Part shown: positions 36,401 to 42,659 of the stretch, one piece after another | How the letters are laid out: every line of letters starts with the position of its first letter | How positions within the stretch are numbered: position 1 is the stretch's first letter | Assembly: GCA_034231615.1 (NCBI GenBank) | Contig: CM067322.1 | Coordinates: forward strand, 103,625,587-103,689,586 | Source: Meghimatium bilineatum | Lineage: Eukaryota > Mollusca > Gastropoda > Stylommatophora > Philomycidae | Direction: 5' to 3' | DNA: 64,000 nucleotides | Position numbers and translations under genes: made by a program | Notes under the pieces: model-generated | Seen by the model: only the letters and a program-made list of their open reading frames with translations | Told to the model about the DNA's origin: nothing | Database searches by the model: none

Positions 36401-39400
36401 CCAGATAGTTGATACAAATAAAGGGCACGGTCTTGATAACATTGGTAGGTCAAGTACAAAGATATATCACACACTGAGTCCAGATAGTTGATACAAATAA
36501 AGGGCACGGTCTTGATAACATTGGTAGGTCAAGTACAAAGATATATCACACACTGAGTCCAGATAGTTGATCCAAATAAAGGGCACGGTCTTGATAACAT
36601 TGGTAGGTCAAGTACAAAGATATATCACACACTGAGTCCAGATAGTTGATACAAATAAAGGGCACAGTCTTGATAACATTGGTAGGTCAAGTACAAAGAT
36701 ATATCACACACTGAGTCCAGATAGTTGATACAAATAAAGGGCACGGTCTTGATAACATTGGTAGGTCAAGTACAAAGATATATCACACACTGAGTCCAGA
36801 TAGTTGATCCAAATAAAGGGCACGGTCTTGATAACATTGGTAGGTCAAGTACAAAGATATATCACACACTGAGTCCAGATAGTTGATCCAAATAAAGGGC
36901 ACGGTCTTGATAACATTGGTAGGTCAAGTACAAAGATATATCACACACTGAGTCCAGATAGTTGATCCAAATAAAGGGCACGGTCTTGATAACATTGGTA
37001 GGTCAAGTACAAAGATATATCACACACTGAGTCCAGATAGTTGATCCAAATAAAGGGCACGGTCTTGATAACATTGGTAGGTCAAGTACAAAGATATATC
37101 ACACACTGAGTCCAGATAGTTGATCCAAATAAAGGGCACGGTCTTGATAACATTGGTAGGTCAAGTACAAAGATATATCACACACTGAGTCCAGATAGTT
37201 GATCCAAATAAAGGGCACGGTCTTGATAACATTGGTAGGTCAAGTACAAAGATATATCACACACTGAGTCCAGATAGTTGATCCAAATAAAGGGCACGGT
37301 CTTGATAAAATTGGTAGGTCAAGTACAAAGATATATCACACAAAGATTTCATCAAAAAACAACAACATAAACATAGCTTTCTGAGAGTAGAGATAGTGCC
37401 ATGTTGAGTCATTGCACAATGACCAGCAGGCCGGGATTTCTCATTAGCTACCAAGACAAAGGGCACCAGTGCTTATGCTGAATCATCCAGCCCCCAAAAA
37501 GTAGGGCATTAGGACCAAGCGACCAAGAAGTAGGGCATTAGGACCCAGCCCCCAAGAAGTAGGGCATTAGGACCCAGCCCCCAAGAAGTAAGGCATTAGG
37601 ACCCAGCCCCCAAGAAGTAGGGCATTAGGACCCAGCCCCCAAGACGTAGGGCATCAGGATCCAGCGACCAAAAAGTAGAAATATCATCTTAATATATAAG
37701 AAACATTTTCAACAATAACATGGAAAACAGCTGGATCTATTTTTTTTAAAACCTTCTGTCTCTCTGTTACAGAGCATAGCGAGGATTTCAGCAGTCATGT
37801 CATGGAAATCTACTTTATCTGATTTGCAGCCATATGTAACCAGCAGAAATAAACAGGTTTAGTAGAAGAAATAGCTGCAATTATTCATTTATAGAAGCCC
37901 TTGAGAAAAGCTGCGTACCTTTTGGCTTGTCTTCAGCTTTTAACTTCTCCAATCTCATAGCTATCTCCCTGTCTGCTTTGTCCAATCTACGCAGATGTTC
38001 AGGAACCACCGTCCCTGTCCCAGAAGATTGAGAAGTAGAACGTGAAGGTTGACTCCCAGCATCCCTCTGTTTAAGAGCAGCCATTCTCCTACAAATGTCA
38101 TGTACAGAGCCATATGTCAATATTGCAATGGAATAATACTTAATCTAATCTTCTTCTCATTCACATGGTTATGCATGTTTACATTCATAGTTGTACATGT
38201 TTACATTCACAGTTGTACATGTTTACATTCACAGTTGCACATGTTTACATTCACAGTTGTACATGTTTACATTCACAGTTGCACATGTTTACATTCACTA
38301 TTTGTACATGTTTACATTCACATTTGTACATGTTTACATTCACAGTTGTACATGTTTACATTCACAGTTGTACATGTTTACATTCACATTTGTACATGTT
38401 TACATTCACAGTTGTACATGTTTACATTCACAGTTGTACATGTTTACATTCACAGTTGTACATGTTTACATTCACAGTTGTACATGTTTACATTCACAGT
38501 TGTACATGTTTACATTCACAGTTGTACATGTTTACATTCACAGTTGTACATGTTTACATTCACAGTTGTACATGTTTACATTCACAGTTGTACATGTTTA
38601 CATTCACAGTTGTACATGTTTACACAGCAAGTCCGGTTGTTTTTTTAAATAAATGCTTCTGCAATTAAGAACTCCTCAAGGCTCCACATACAGCTTTCTG
38701 TAGATGTCTGTCTCTGTGGATGTCTGTCTCTGTGGATGTCTGTCTCTGTGGGCCAGTGACAATAGATGGCTAAACTGGTTTAATACTCAATAATATCACT
38801 GGTAAGGTGACCAAACAATGACACACTAATCTAACACAAGGCCAAACATTGACACACTAATCTGACACAAGACCCTACAATAATTCTTTTAGCTGTTGCA
38901 ATGCTAAATCTACTTTCAATCTTCACAATGAGATTCCTCATAACTATTTAGCCAACACAAGTAAACATCTGTGTATTTTCATGTCAAACACTCTGTTTAT
39001 GCACTTGAAGGATGTGACTCAAGACTCAGTATTTATACACCCCAGTTGAAGGATGTGACTCAAGACTCAGTATTTATACACCCCAGTTGGAGGATGTGAC
39101 TCAAGGCTCAGTATTTATACACCCCAGTTGAAGGATGTGACTCAAGACTCAGTATTTATACACCCCAGTTGAAGGATGTGACTCAAGACTCAGTATTTAT
39201 ACACCCCAGTTGGAGGATGTGACTCAAGACTCAGTATTTATACACCCCAGTTGGAGGATGTGACTCAAGGCTCAGTATTTATACACCCCAGTTGAAGGAT
39301 GTGACTCAAGACTCAGTATTTATACACCCCAGTTGGAGGATGTGACTCAAGACTCAGTATTTATACACCCCAGTTGGAGGATGTGACTCAAGGCTCAGTA

Positions 39401-42400
39401 TTTATGCTTACACCCAGACAAAAATCAAAATAACACCTCCAAGTTGTGATTTCCAAAAGCAGGCAAATATGAGTCTCACAAATATGGTAGAGTCCATAAA
39501 AAATATTCGTGATTTCTGTTGAGCAACTTTGCAGTGAGATGTCTTCTCTTTCCAGAGACTGAATTGATGATATAATCTGCTACTAAATAATAGTCCATTT
39601 ATAATCTTATTATTGTTTGTCCTTTTTTTAATCAATTACTTCTCTTCATGAAGGCCTTATGGTTGAAACATTGATTTAGTCTGTTTTGTATACTGTTATC
39701 TATATTTTTGCATGTCTATCTGTGCTCTGTTCAATTTATGACTGTGCTTCACTTAAGTACTTATTGTTGATAGTTTTACTGCAGTCTCACCTTATTATCC
39801 ATTGTTTAAAATAATATAATTTTGTTCTGTTATAAAAAGTGTATTACATGTGATATGAGATGTCTAAGAAAAGCAGCAAACAGAACAAGAAGAGATCATG
39901 TGAGGAAGGAAGAGATTACAAGAACTGTTGGAACAACATCTGTGCTCAAATATATTGGAAAAAACAGAGACTGATAGTTCAGCCACTTAATGAGAATAAA
40001 CCTATATTGGTCAGCGGCAAGAGCATACAACATGAAAATGGAAGCAACAAGATACAGAGGAAGACTAAGAAAGTGAAATAAAGGAGTTACAAACGTTCTG
40101 AGACATCACAATGTTACTGCATATCAAGCGACAAAACGTACTGTCACACATAAACCGATCGTCATTCCATCCTGTGACATCTAACAGCAAACACAGAGAA
40201 AAGATGAGAGTTCACATGTGTATCTGTTTTTGATGAGATATGTTTTCAGTTCAGAGTTTTACTTACTTGAGATATGCTTCTGGTGGGTCAAGGTTCGGCT
40301 CTTCTGTACTTGGTGGTGCTGTTCTACAAGACAGATACAGATAAGGTATATCAGGGAATAGAAACTATTGACACACACATATTCAATCTCTCTCACTCTT
40401 TCTCTCTCATCTCATCTCACTACTCATCTCACCTCACTACCTCTCACTACTCATCTCATCTTTCTATACCTCATCTCATCTCTCTCTACCTCTCCCTACT
40501 CATCTCATCTTTCTATAACTCATCTCATCTCTCTACCTCATCTCATCAATGTTTACTTAATGTAACAGTTACAATAAAATGATGCATGTGTGAGAGAGAG
40601 AATAATTCTGTGTCTGGAAGATTAGATAGGAAACTACAGCCCAGATCAAGACAATGTTAACACATTCAACAGAAATGAACAGGTCACAATATTTCAACTG
40701 AGAACAGGACACTGCCTTTTAAAAGCACAAGTACACTTAAATGGTATCAGTGACTCTGCATCTGCAGAGCAGCAGCACAGACACCAAAACAAATAGTACA
40801 AAATTGTTCCAGTTTCACTGTTCAGAGAACGACAATCTGAACATCTGTCACACATCTCATCTTCATGTTGAATTTTTGACATGTTGTGTGAAGTCTGTTC
40901 ATATGTTCTTGCAATTGTTCTTCTGATGTCGATATTAGTACTTGGTCGCCTGCAAACAGTAGTTCGTTCAATTTGTCTTTTATGTTATCTTCTTCGTTGG
41001 TACTTGTTAGTTTACAGATGTGGTCGATATATGTTATAAAAAGTAGAGGAGATAGGACACACCACTGGCGAACTCCTGATTGGATTTGGAACTTATTGGA
41101 CACACCTGCATTTGTTCTTACTGCACATTGGCTATTAGCATAAGTTGCCCTTGCATATGTTGATTAAATGTTCTGGTACTCCGTATATTGATAGTGTTTT
41201 CCATAGTTGTTGTCTGTCTACTCTGTCGAATGCCTTTTCTTGGTCTACGAATGCGATGTATACTACAGCTTTATTCTTTAATCCACAGATGTTAATTGAT
41301 CTAAATTTTATCGTTTTACATTTGCTCGTCTCCTGAGCACTCTTCTTTTTCTATGAGCAGTTTGTTTCGTCGTTGTCGATTTGCTAGATCTGTCACAGCG
41401 TTGTTTCAGAGTTTCTAAATGGTTAAACAGTGTTCTAATCTATCACATTCACATGTAGAAATCACATATTCCATCAGAAATACACCGAAACACAGAAATG
41501 TGTCTCAAAGATTTGGTTTTTATCAATCAAACTGACACTATTAAGATCAAATAAAATCAAACTTACCCCATTAAAATTTTGAAACACTTGTGGCACACAT
41601 GATGTTTAGCATTGTTCTTCTTTGGAACAGGAACTGTCTTCTCATTGAGGCACTTGTTGCAGAATGCAAATCCACAATTCTTACATCCATGCTAAAATGA
41701 GAGAACTCAATAAAGTGGTTACCAAGCAACAAAATATAAACAATAAAGATGTCTCCTGTGTGTGTGACTATTAATCATGTCACTTTAGCAACGAATAAAC
41801 TGGTATTGTGTAATAACATGGATTGGAACTTGTGAGACATCATCATTTGATGAGGCACTGAAAAGGCTTCATACTGATAATGACTATTATGTGGCAATGC
41901 CAGAATGAGGATGACATCATAGAACTGTCAGTTCTATGTTGTATGTATGATGGCATCATAGAACTCAGTCAGTATTCTTGTATGTAATTTGTGTGCTGTA
42001 TCATTCTTCTAGGTTAACCTTTAGCACTCTGTGTTGACAATTACATCATTTCTCTTCTGCTGCTGAATTAATTTTTGAAAATGTTATGTAATAGTTGGTC
42101 TAACGGTCAATACTGCTAGTATAGTAAGCCAGACCATAGATGAGAGATGGTTCTCATACTTACACGCTGGTCACCAACCTGCAAGCAAACCACAGCCATG
42201 CATGCTTGCATCTTTTTGCCACTGGCTTGCATTGCATTTGACATAGTCACAGACTATAACATTTGCACAGACTATAACATTTGACATAGTCACAGACTAT
42301 AACATTTGCACAGACTATAACATTTGACATTGTCACCCACAAATAACCATGTATTAACAATAGTAGAGTTGCAGATGTACAAATATTGCTCACAAAATGT

Positions 42401-42508
42401 GGTTTGATTACAAGAGGGAAATGTACTATACAAAATAAAAAAGTATTCCAATACCTCTTTCTTAAAGAGACCAAATTCTGTCCCACAGCCATAACACTGG
42501 CCAGACAT
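19465..42508 (-). CDS. ZFYVE19: ZFYVE19/ANCHR-like abscission checkpoint regulator, 11 exons
   Basis: Joining 42508-42455, 41691-41567, 40323-40267, 38088-37919, 34372-34296, 33458-33311, 31707-31558, 30852-30670, 28195-27897, 26560-26424 and 19537-19465 gives 1473 bases, 490 residues and a stop, with all phases agreeing. Residues 5-54 carry eight cysteines of a FYVE-like zinc finger (C5, C8, C21, C24, C29, C32, C51, C54). Residues 80-330 are charged and helical, 340-380 hold an acidic DEDDD segment, and 399-403 are basic (KKKRK). Residues 442-478 form a B-box-like finger (CC-C, C453, C456, C462, C465, H470, H478). Human ANCHR is of similar length and layout. It delays abscission by binding VPS4 and ESCRT-III components at the midbody. 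Function here is inferred from the family. The ATG has A at -3. Expression is not shown. Confidence 0.88.
19630..19790. repeat. 24-base minisatellite in intron 10
   Basis: Six copies of CAGTCAAGACATCACTCAAT plus CAGT, about 90 bases from the final exon. Confidence 0.9.
19795..20300. other. Unassigned intron 10 sequence
   Basis: Non-repetitive, somewhat higher GC than its surroundings. It may contain an old dispersed repeat but nothing I can name. Confidence 0.35.
20303..20475. repeat. 43-base minisatellite in intron 10
   Basis: Four perfect or near-perfect copies with AAACATGCACAGAAAGTATT, CTAGTTCAGAACTGCAAGAG and ATG. Confidence 0.95.
20550..21030 (-). pseudogene. Penelope-like GIY-YIG fragment and 3' end
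   Basis: The minus strand reads TVAIHFSGVGRHGTLNIQFT, then in another frame RYALGNRFIFEFGALKPFALN and a stop near 20830. This aligns with VALHFN...LENRLILNLGTLKPHGIN of the element at 2360-2620. After about 250 bases of 3' sequence comes CTTTATAAAGACCTAACGGT then TTGAAACATTG, similar to Penelope-like 3' ends. One frameshift. It lies in intron 10. Confidence 0.65.
21275..23755. repeat. (TG)n-rich minisatellite in intron 10
   Basis: About 70 units, each TTTGTGAAGATGACATCCAG or TGAAGATGACATCCAG followed by a TG run of very variable length (about 8-40 bases). The segment GTGTAGACAAAGTGTGTTTG recurs at about 22650, 23607 and 23738, marking larger duplications. Minus-strand open frames of 500-967 codons are artefacts. 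Long TG runs can adopt Z-DNA. Confidence 0.95.
23890..24015 (+). pseudogene. LINE C-terminal scrap
   Basis: A plus-strand reading YQCQTWFLT, then CEMKCLRKEAMVTK. The same LINE tail as at 16230-16490 and 60440-60710, cut off by the Tc1 element region. Confidence 0.55.
24170..25130 (-). pseudogene. Tc1-like transposase, decayed
   Basis: The minus strand reads, in changing frames, HFIELCHLRNRFASV, RRISDQTVGNCLHACLWARR, GLKTVWFSDESFF (first catalytic D), an APPHG-type segment, then DNARPYVSQLCTQYLADNNV (second D) and IIPWPAMSSDMNPIETL (third acidic residue region). The order and spacing fit a Tc1-family DDE transposase. A frameshift lies near 24910, and a local tandem duplication of a TCACCATGTGGAGGAGC segment (24649-24685) disrupts the frame. 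It is inactive. Terminal inverted repeats were not resolved. Confidence 0.8.
25143..25665. repeat. 15-base minisatellite in intron 10
   Basis: About 34 copies of GATTGTCCAGTCTGT with GAGAGTCCAGTCTGT variants in alternate positions, so a 30-base higher-order pattern appears locally. It sits directly beside the 5' part of the Tc1-like element. Confidence 0.95.
25740..25815. repeat. 34-base tandem duplication
   Basis: Two copies of TTTTATAGCTATTCAATAAA plus TATAGTCAGAGAG. The remainder of 25816-26084 is unassigned AT-rich intron. Confidence 0.85.
26085..26350 (+). pseudogene. LINE C-terminal fragment in intron 10
   Basis: The plus strand reads VKWFGHVMRTNPNQIPIRAY, NKGISGHKAKSRPRNR, stop, IENVKITLSKHELNAAKTTH. 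This is a typical LINE ORF end (KWFGHVMRM-PNQIP-RAY, GRPR-RW-ENV). Antisense to the gene, 70-odd bases from exon 10. Confidence 0.8.
26424..26560 (-). CDS. ZFYVE19: ANCHR-like exon 10 (C-terminal zinc finger)
   Basis: Residues 422-466: PPVKEDPADSDYDDADELPY, then CCMCTEDATIRCRDCDMDLY and CQKCF. The LP-CC-C-EDAT-RC--CD-DL-C--CFR pattern is diagnostic of the ANCHR C-terminal B-box-like finger. Acceptor TTTCCAG, donor GTATAT. Confidence 0.92.
26575..27070. repeat. 32-base GATA-rich minisatellite in intron 9
   Basis: About 15 copies built from GATACATGGATAGATGATAT and GTGGATAGAGAT, with TATTATACATGGATAAAT inserts that recur as a block (26620-26650, 26825-26860, 26880-26920). It abuts the exon 10 acceptor within about 15 bases. 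Confidence 0.95.
27310..27835. repeat. 52-base minisatellite in intron 9
   Basis: About ten copies with CCTAATCACATCTTGATTAG, TTTCCACACAGAGAACTTCA and CAATCTCACTAA. One unit near 27510 is shortened. The exon 9 donor is only about 60 bases away. Confidence 0.95.
27897..28195 (-). CDS. ZFYVE19: ANCHR-like exon 9 (acidic and basic segments)
   Basis: A 299-base exon, residues 322-421. It begins after CTCTGCAG. It encodes STVNIAGNISDHETVDSDAD, EVSDEDDDVGAKKIIDRYVN, EVKIDAAVGLP and a basic GKKKRKLAGK. DEDDD-----I--Y--E---D-A-G aligns with the human DSDDDEDEETAIQRVL--L-EEASLDEASG region. The only donor consistent with the next exon's phase 0 is GC (AAG then GCATGT). Confidence 0.82.
28240..28630. 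repeat. 37/39-base minisatellite in intron 8
   Basis: About ten copies containing AAAGTTCTAGTGTCTTTGTG and TCAGGGAACA, with ACAGACATAG/ACAGACATAC/GACATAC joints. Confidence 0.95.
28690..29110. repeat. 45/48-base minisatellite in intron 8
   Basis: About nine copies of a unit with TAACATAGTACAAGTCTCCT, AGCAGTACCACATCACAAGA and TGAAC. Some units carry an extra GAT, so 45- and 48-base forms alternate. Confidence 0.95.
29385..29752. repeat. 33-base minisatellite in intron 8
   Basis: Eleven copies of CCCATAGCTCAGCCAACCTA plus AGAGCCGCTGTTT. Spurious SHSSANLRAAV (plus) and AELWETAALRL (minus) frames. Confidence 0.95.
29765..29830 (-). repeat. tRNA-derived SINE head or tRNA pseudogene
   Basis: The minus strand reads TGCCTGAATGGATAGAGCAC (A-box-like, as in tRNA GG-----ATGGATAGAGCAC) and about 30 bases later GGTTTGATTTTTAGTTC (degenerate B box). 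The acceptor stem is not intact. It borders the 33-base array at 29.39-29.75 kb. Confidence 0.45.
29860..30175. other. A/C-rich unassigned intronic sequence
   Basis: Loose AACAACA/ACACTTACAC motifs, with no gene or element recognised. Confidence 0.4.
30180..30612. repeat. 33-base minisatellite in intron 8
   Basis: About 13 copies of GTCTGGGTTAAGGACAGGAG plus TACGTAATACAGA. Spurious 11-residue ESGLRTGVRNT frame on the plus strand. Confidence 0.95.
30670..30852 (-). CDS. ZFYVE19: ANCHR-like exon 8 (coiled-coil-like)
   Basis: A 183-base exon encoding residues 261-321: AEQIDLREVQRLMLEAAKQA, ALRGLQQDSELMDRLKELQK. Charged and helical, in the place of the E--RLLAEAALELREEN---ER segment of the human protein. 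Acceptor CAACAG, donor GTAATT. Confidence 0.85.
30853..31557. other. Intron 7, largely free of tandem repeats
   Basis: A 705-base intron of ordinary AT-rich sequence. Only loose TGACCACA motifs near 30890-30970. No inserted element was recognised. Confidence 0.6.
31558..31707 (-). CDS. ZFYVE19: ANCHR-like exon 7
   Basis: A 150-base exon, acceptor TTAACAG, donor GTAAGG, residues 211-260. It includes NNLSQYFDKAVTEGNDLNKM, then GQTARNIQMENA. This segment is less conserved than its neighbours, but both phases fit and the frame is open. Confidence 0.72.
31745..33000. repeat. 12/24-base minisatellite in intron 6
   Basis: About 1.25 kb of CCACATTCTGTA and CCACAATCTCAA half-units, mostly paired into a 24-base unit. 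Rare doubled halves and ATATTC variants cluster in the right third. Both strands stay open for 300-500 codons for periodicity reasons. Confidence 0.95.
33005..33285. repeat. 33-base minisatellite in intron 6
   Basis: About eight copies of CAACATTCTATAATATAAGA plus CAGACTATTGTAA, directly joined to the 24-base array. Confidence 0.95.
33311..33458 (-). CDS. ZFYVE19: ANCHR-like exon 6
   Basis: A 148-base exon encoding residues 162-210: TYKPADIRSETQQVDDLLEQ, LIAEVDID, then PAEDVEERLVTLRQGH. Acceptor TTTTTAG, donor GTAACT. It matches the family QTQDLLTQLAAEVAIDE segment, the best-conserved part of the middle region. Confidence 0.88.
33530..33595 (-). repeat. Possible tRNA-derived SINE head in intron 5
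   Basis: The minus strand has TTTAGCTGATGCTGATTTG, loosely A-box-like, then GGTTCAAATC, a good B box, at about the right spacing. Too degenerate to be a tRNA. Confidence 0.3.
33803..33940. repeat. 26-base minisatellite in intron 5
   Basis: Five copies of GACAAAACATCTCAACCAGG plus CTAGTA, directly abutting the 28-base array. Confidence 0.95.
33945..34280. repeat. 28-base minisatellite in intron 5
   Basis: About 12 copies of TTCTGTTTGACACAGTTTCC plus CAACAACA. A CAACACAA subtype is clustered in the middle. Confidence 0.95.
34296..34372 (-). CDS. ZFYVE19: ANCHR-like exon 5
   Basis: A 77-base exon, acceptor TGGACAG, donor GTGAGT. It encodes residues 136-161 with KVSDSDLQKRLAQLKGQIDV, matching the family E-RLAALK repeat-like segment thought to be helical. 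Confidence 0.85.
34465..36215. repeat. 20/40-base higher-order minisatellite in intron 4
   Basis: About 87 20-base units alternate between CAACTAGGTACTGTGATGGG and CAACTAGGCACAGTGATGTA, forming a 40-base higher-order unit through most of 34.9-35.7 kb. The right end (35.75-36.1 kb) loses the GTACTG subtype. Confidence 0.95.
36225..37345. repeat. 79-base satellite in intron 4
   Basis: About 14 copies of a 79-base unit containing TGAGTCCAGATAGTTGATCC, AAATAAAGGGCACGGTCTTG and GGTAGGTCAAGTACAAAGAT. Early copies have GATAC and later ones GATCC, so two subtypes are spatially segregated. Homogeneity is high. Confidence 0.95.
37490..37672. repeat. 29-base minisatellite in intron 4
   Basis: About six copies of TAGGGCATTAGGACCCAGCC plus CCCAAGAAG. 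Confidence 0.9.
37919..38088 (-). CDS. ZFYVE19: ANCHR-like exon 4
   Basis: Encodes residues 80-135 with RMAALKQRDAGSQPS, then DKADREIAMRLEKLKAEDKP. Acceptor TTTGTAG, donor GTACGC. It matches the family KRVAALE...MIAERLARLRQENKP segment. Confidence 0.85.
38166..38622. repeat. 22-base minisatellite in intron 3
   Basis: About 20 copies of TGTTTACATTCACAGTTGTA plus CA. The 22-base period cycles through all three frames, giving overlapping spurious plus-strand open frames. Confidence 0.95.
39005..39405. repeat. 42-base minisatellite in intron 3
   Basis: About nine to ten copies of a unit with GAAGGATGTGACTCAAGACT, then CAGTATTTATACACCCCAGT and TG. GAAGG/GGAGG and AAGACT/AAGGCT subtypes recur in an ordered pattern. 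Confidence 0.95.
39640..39690 (+). repeat. Penelope-like 3'-end motif remnant
   Basis: CTTCATGAAGGCCTTATGGT followed by TGAAACATTG resembles the end of the Penelope-like insertion (TGATGAAGGCTTAATAGTCG then AAACG). It may be a scrap of a Penelope-like element or its degenerate hammerhead-like core. Confidence 0.35.
39845..40150 (+). pseudogene. LINE C-terminal fragment in intron 3
   Basis: The plus strand reads DMRCLRKAANRTRRDHVRKE, TVGTTSVLKYI and AARAYNMKMEATRYRGRLRK, then VLRHHNVTAYQATKR. It is the C-terminal tail of an endonuclease/reverse transcriptase LINE, with at least one stop. It lies antisense to the host gene. Confidence 0.8.
40267..40323 (-). CDS. ZFYVE19: ANCHR-like exon 3
   Basis: A 57-base exon, acceptor CTTGTAG, donor GTAAGT. 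It encodes residues 60-79 with APPSTEEPNLDPPEAYLK, the linker after the zinc finger. The phase (2 then 1) fits both neighbours. Confidence 0.82.
40385..40560. repeat. CT-rich low-complexity tract in intron 2
   Basis: Irregular CTCATCTCATC / CTCACTACTCATC / TCTCTCTACC motifs. On the minus (gene) strand this is a purine tract. Confidence 0.8.
40822..41400 (-). pseudogene. LINE reverse transcriptase fragment in intron 2
   Basis: The minus strand reads VVYIAFVDQEKAFDRVDRQQ (about 41280-41220), then LWKTLSIYGVPEHLI. After a break an open frame at 41103-40822 carries GVRQWCVLSPLLFITYIDHI and ELLFAGDQVLISTSEEQL. The catalytic FADD is mutated to FAGD and a frameshift lies near 41110, so it is dead. 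It is on the same strand as the host gene. Confidence 0.8.
41567..41691 (-). CDS. ZFYVE19: ANCHR-like exon 2 (FYVE-like finger)
   Basis: Encodes residues 19-59 plus two bases: HGCKNCGFAFCNKCL, then VCHKCFKILM. It supplies six zinc ligands. The acceptor is TTTTAG and the donor GTAAGT. It closely matches the family finger (GCKNCGRAFC-type). Confidence 0.9.
42247..42335. repeat. Short tandem repeat in intron 1
   Basis: Two to three copies of CAGACTATAACATTTGCA / CAGACTATAACATTTGACAT within intron 1 (42454-41692). Confidence 0.8.
42455..42508 (-). CDS. ZFYVE19: ANCHR-like exon 1 (coding start)
   Basis: Encodes residues 1-18, MSGQCYGCGTEFGLFKKE, with the first two zinc ligands. It is followed by a GTATTG donor at 42454 and ends in phase 0. 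The family consistently begins with a short C-x-G-C...F-LFKKE segment. Confidence 0.88.
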
Positions 42509-42535
42509 CTTGACACTCTGTAATGTAAGTTAATG
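42509..42535 (-). promoter_or_regulatory. Possible 3' splice site upstream of the start codon
   Basis: The minus strand reads TTCATTAACTTACATTACAG then AGTGTCAAG-ATG. A branch-like TTAAC and an AG at 42519-42518 lie right before the ATG. If used, the start codon sits 9 bases into exon 2 and a non-coding first exon lies upstream, possibly beyond the 27-base array. Confidence 0.4.
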
Positions 42536-42659
42536 AAAAATATTTACATTCTTTAATTGTCAAAAAAAGATTAATGTTTTGTTTTATAATATTTAGAAAT
42601 GATCAGAGATCAATATGAAAATTTGGCACCACAGACGTGACAGAATAAACTGTGGTTAT

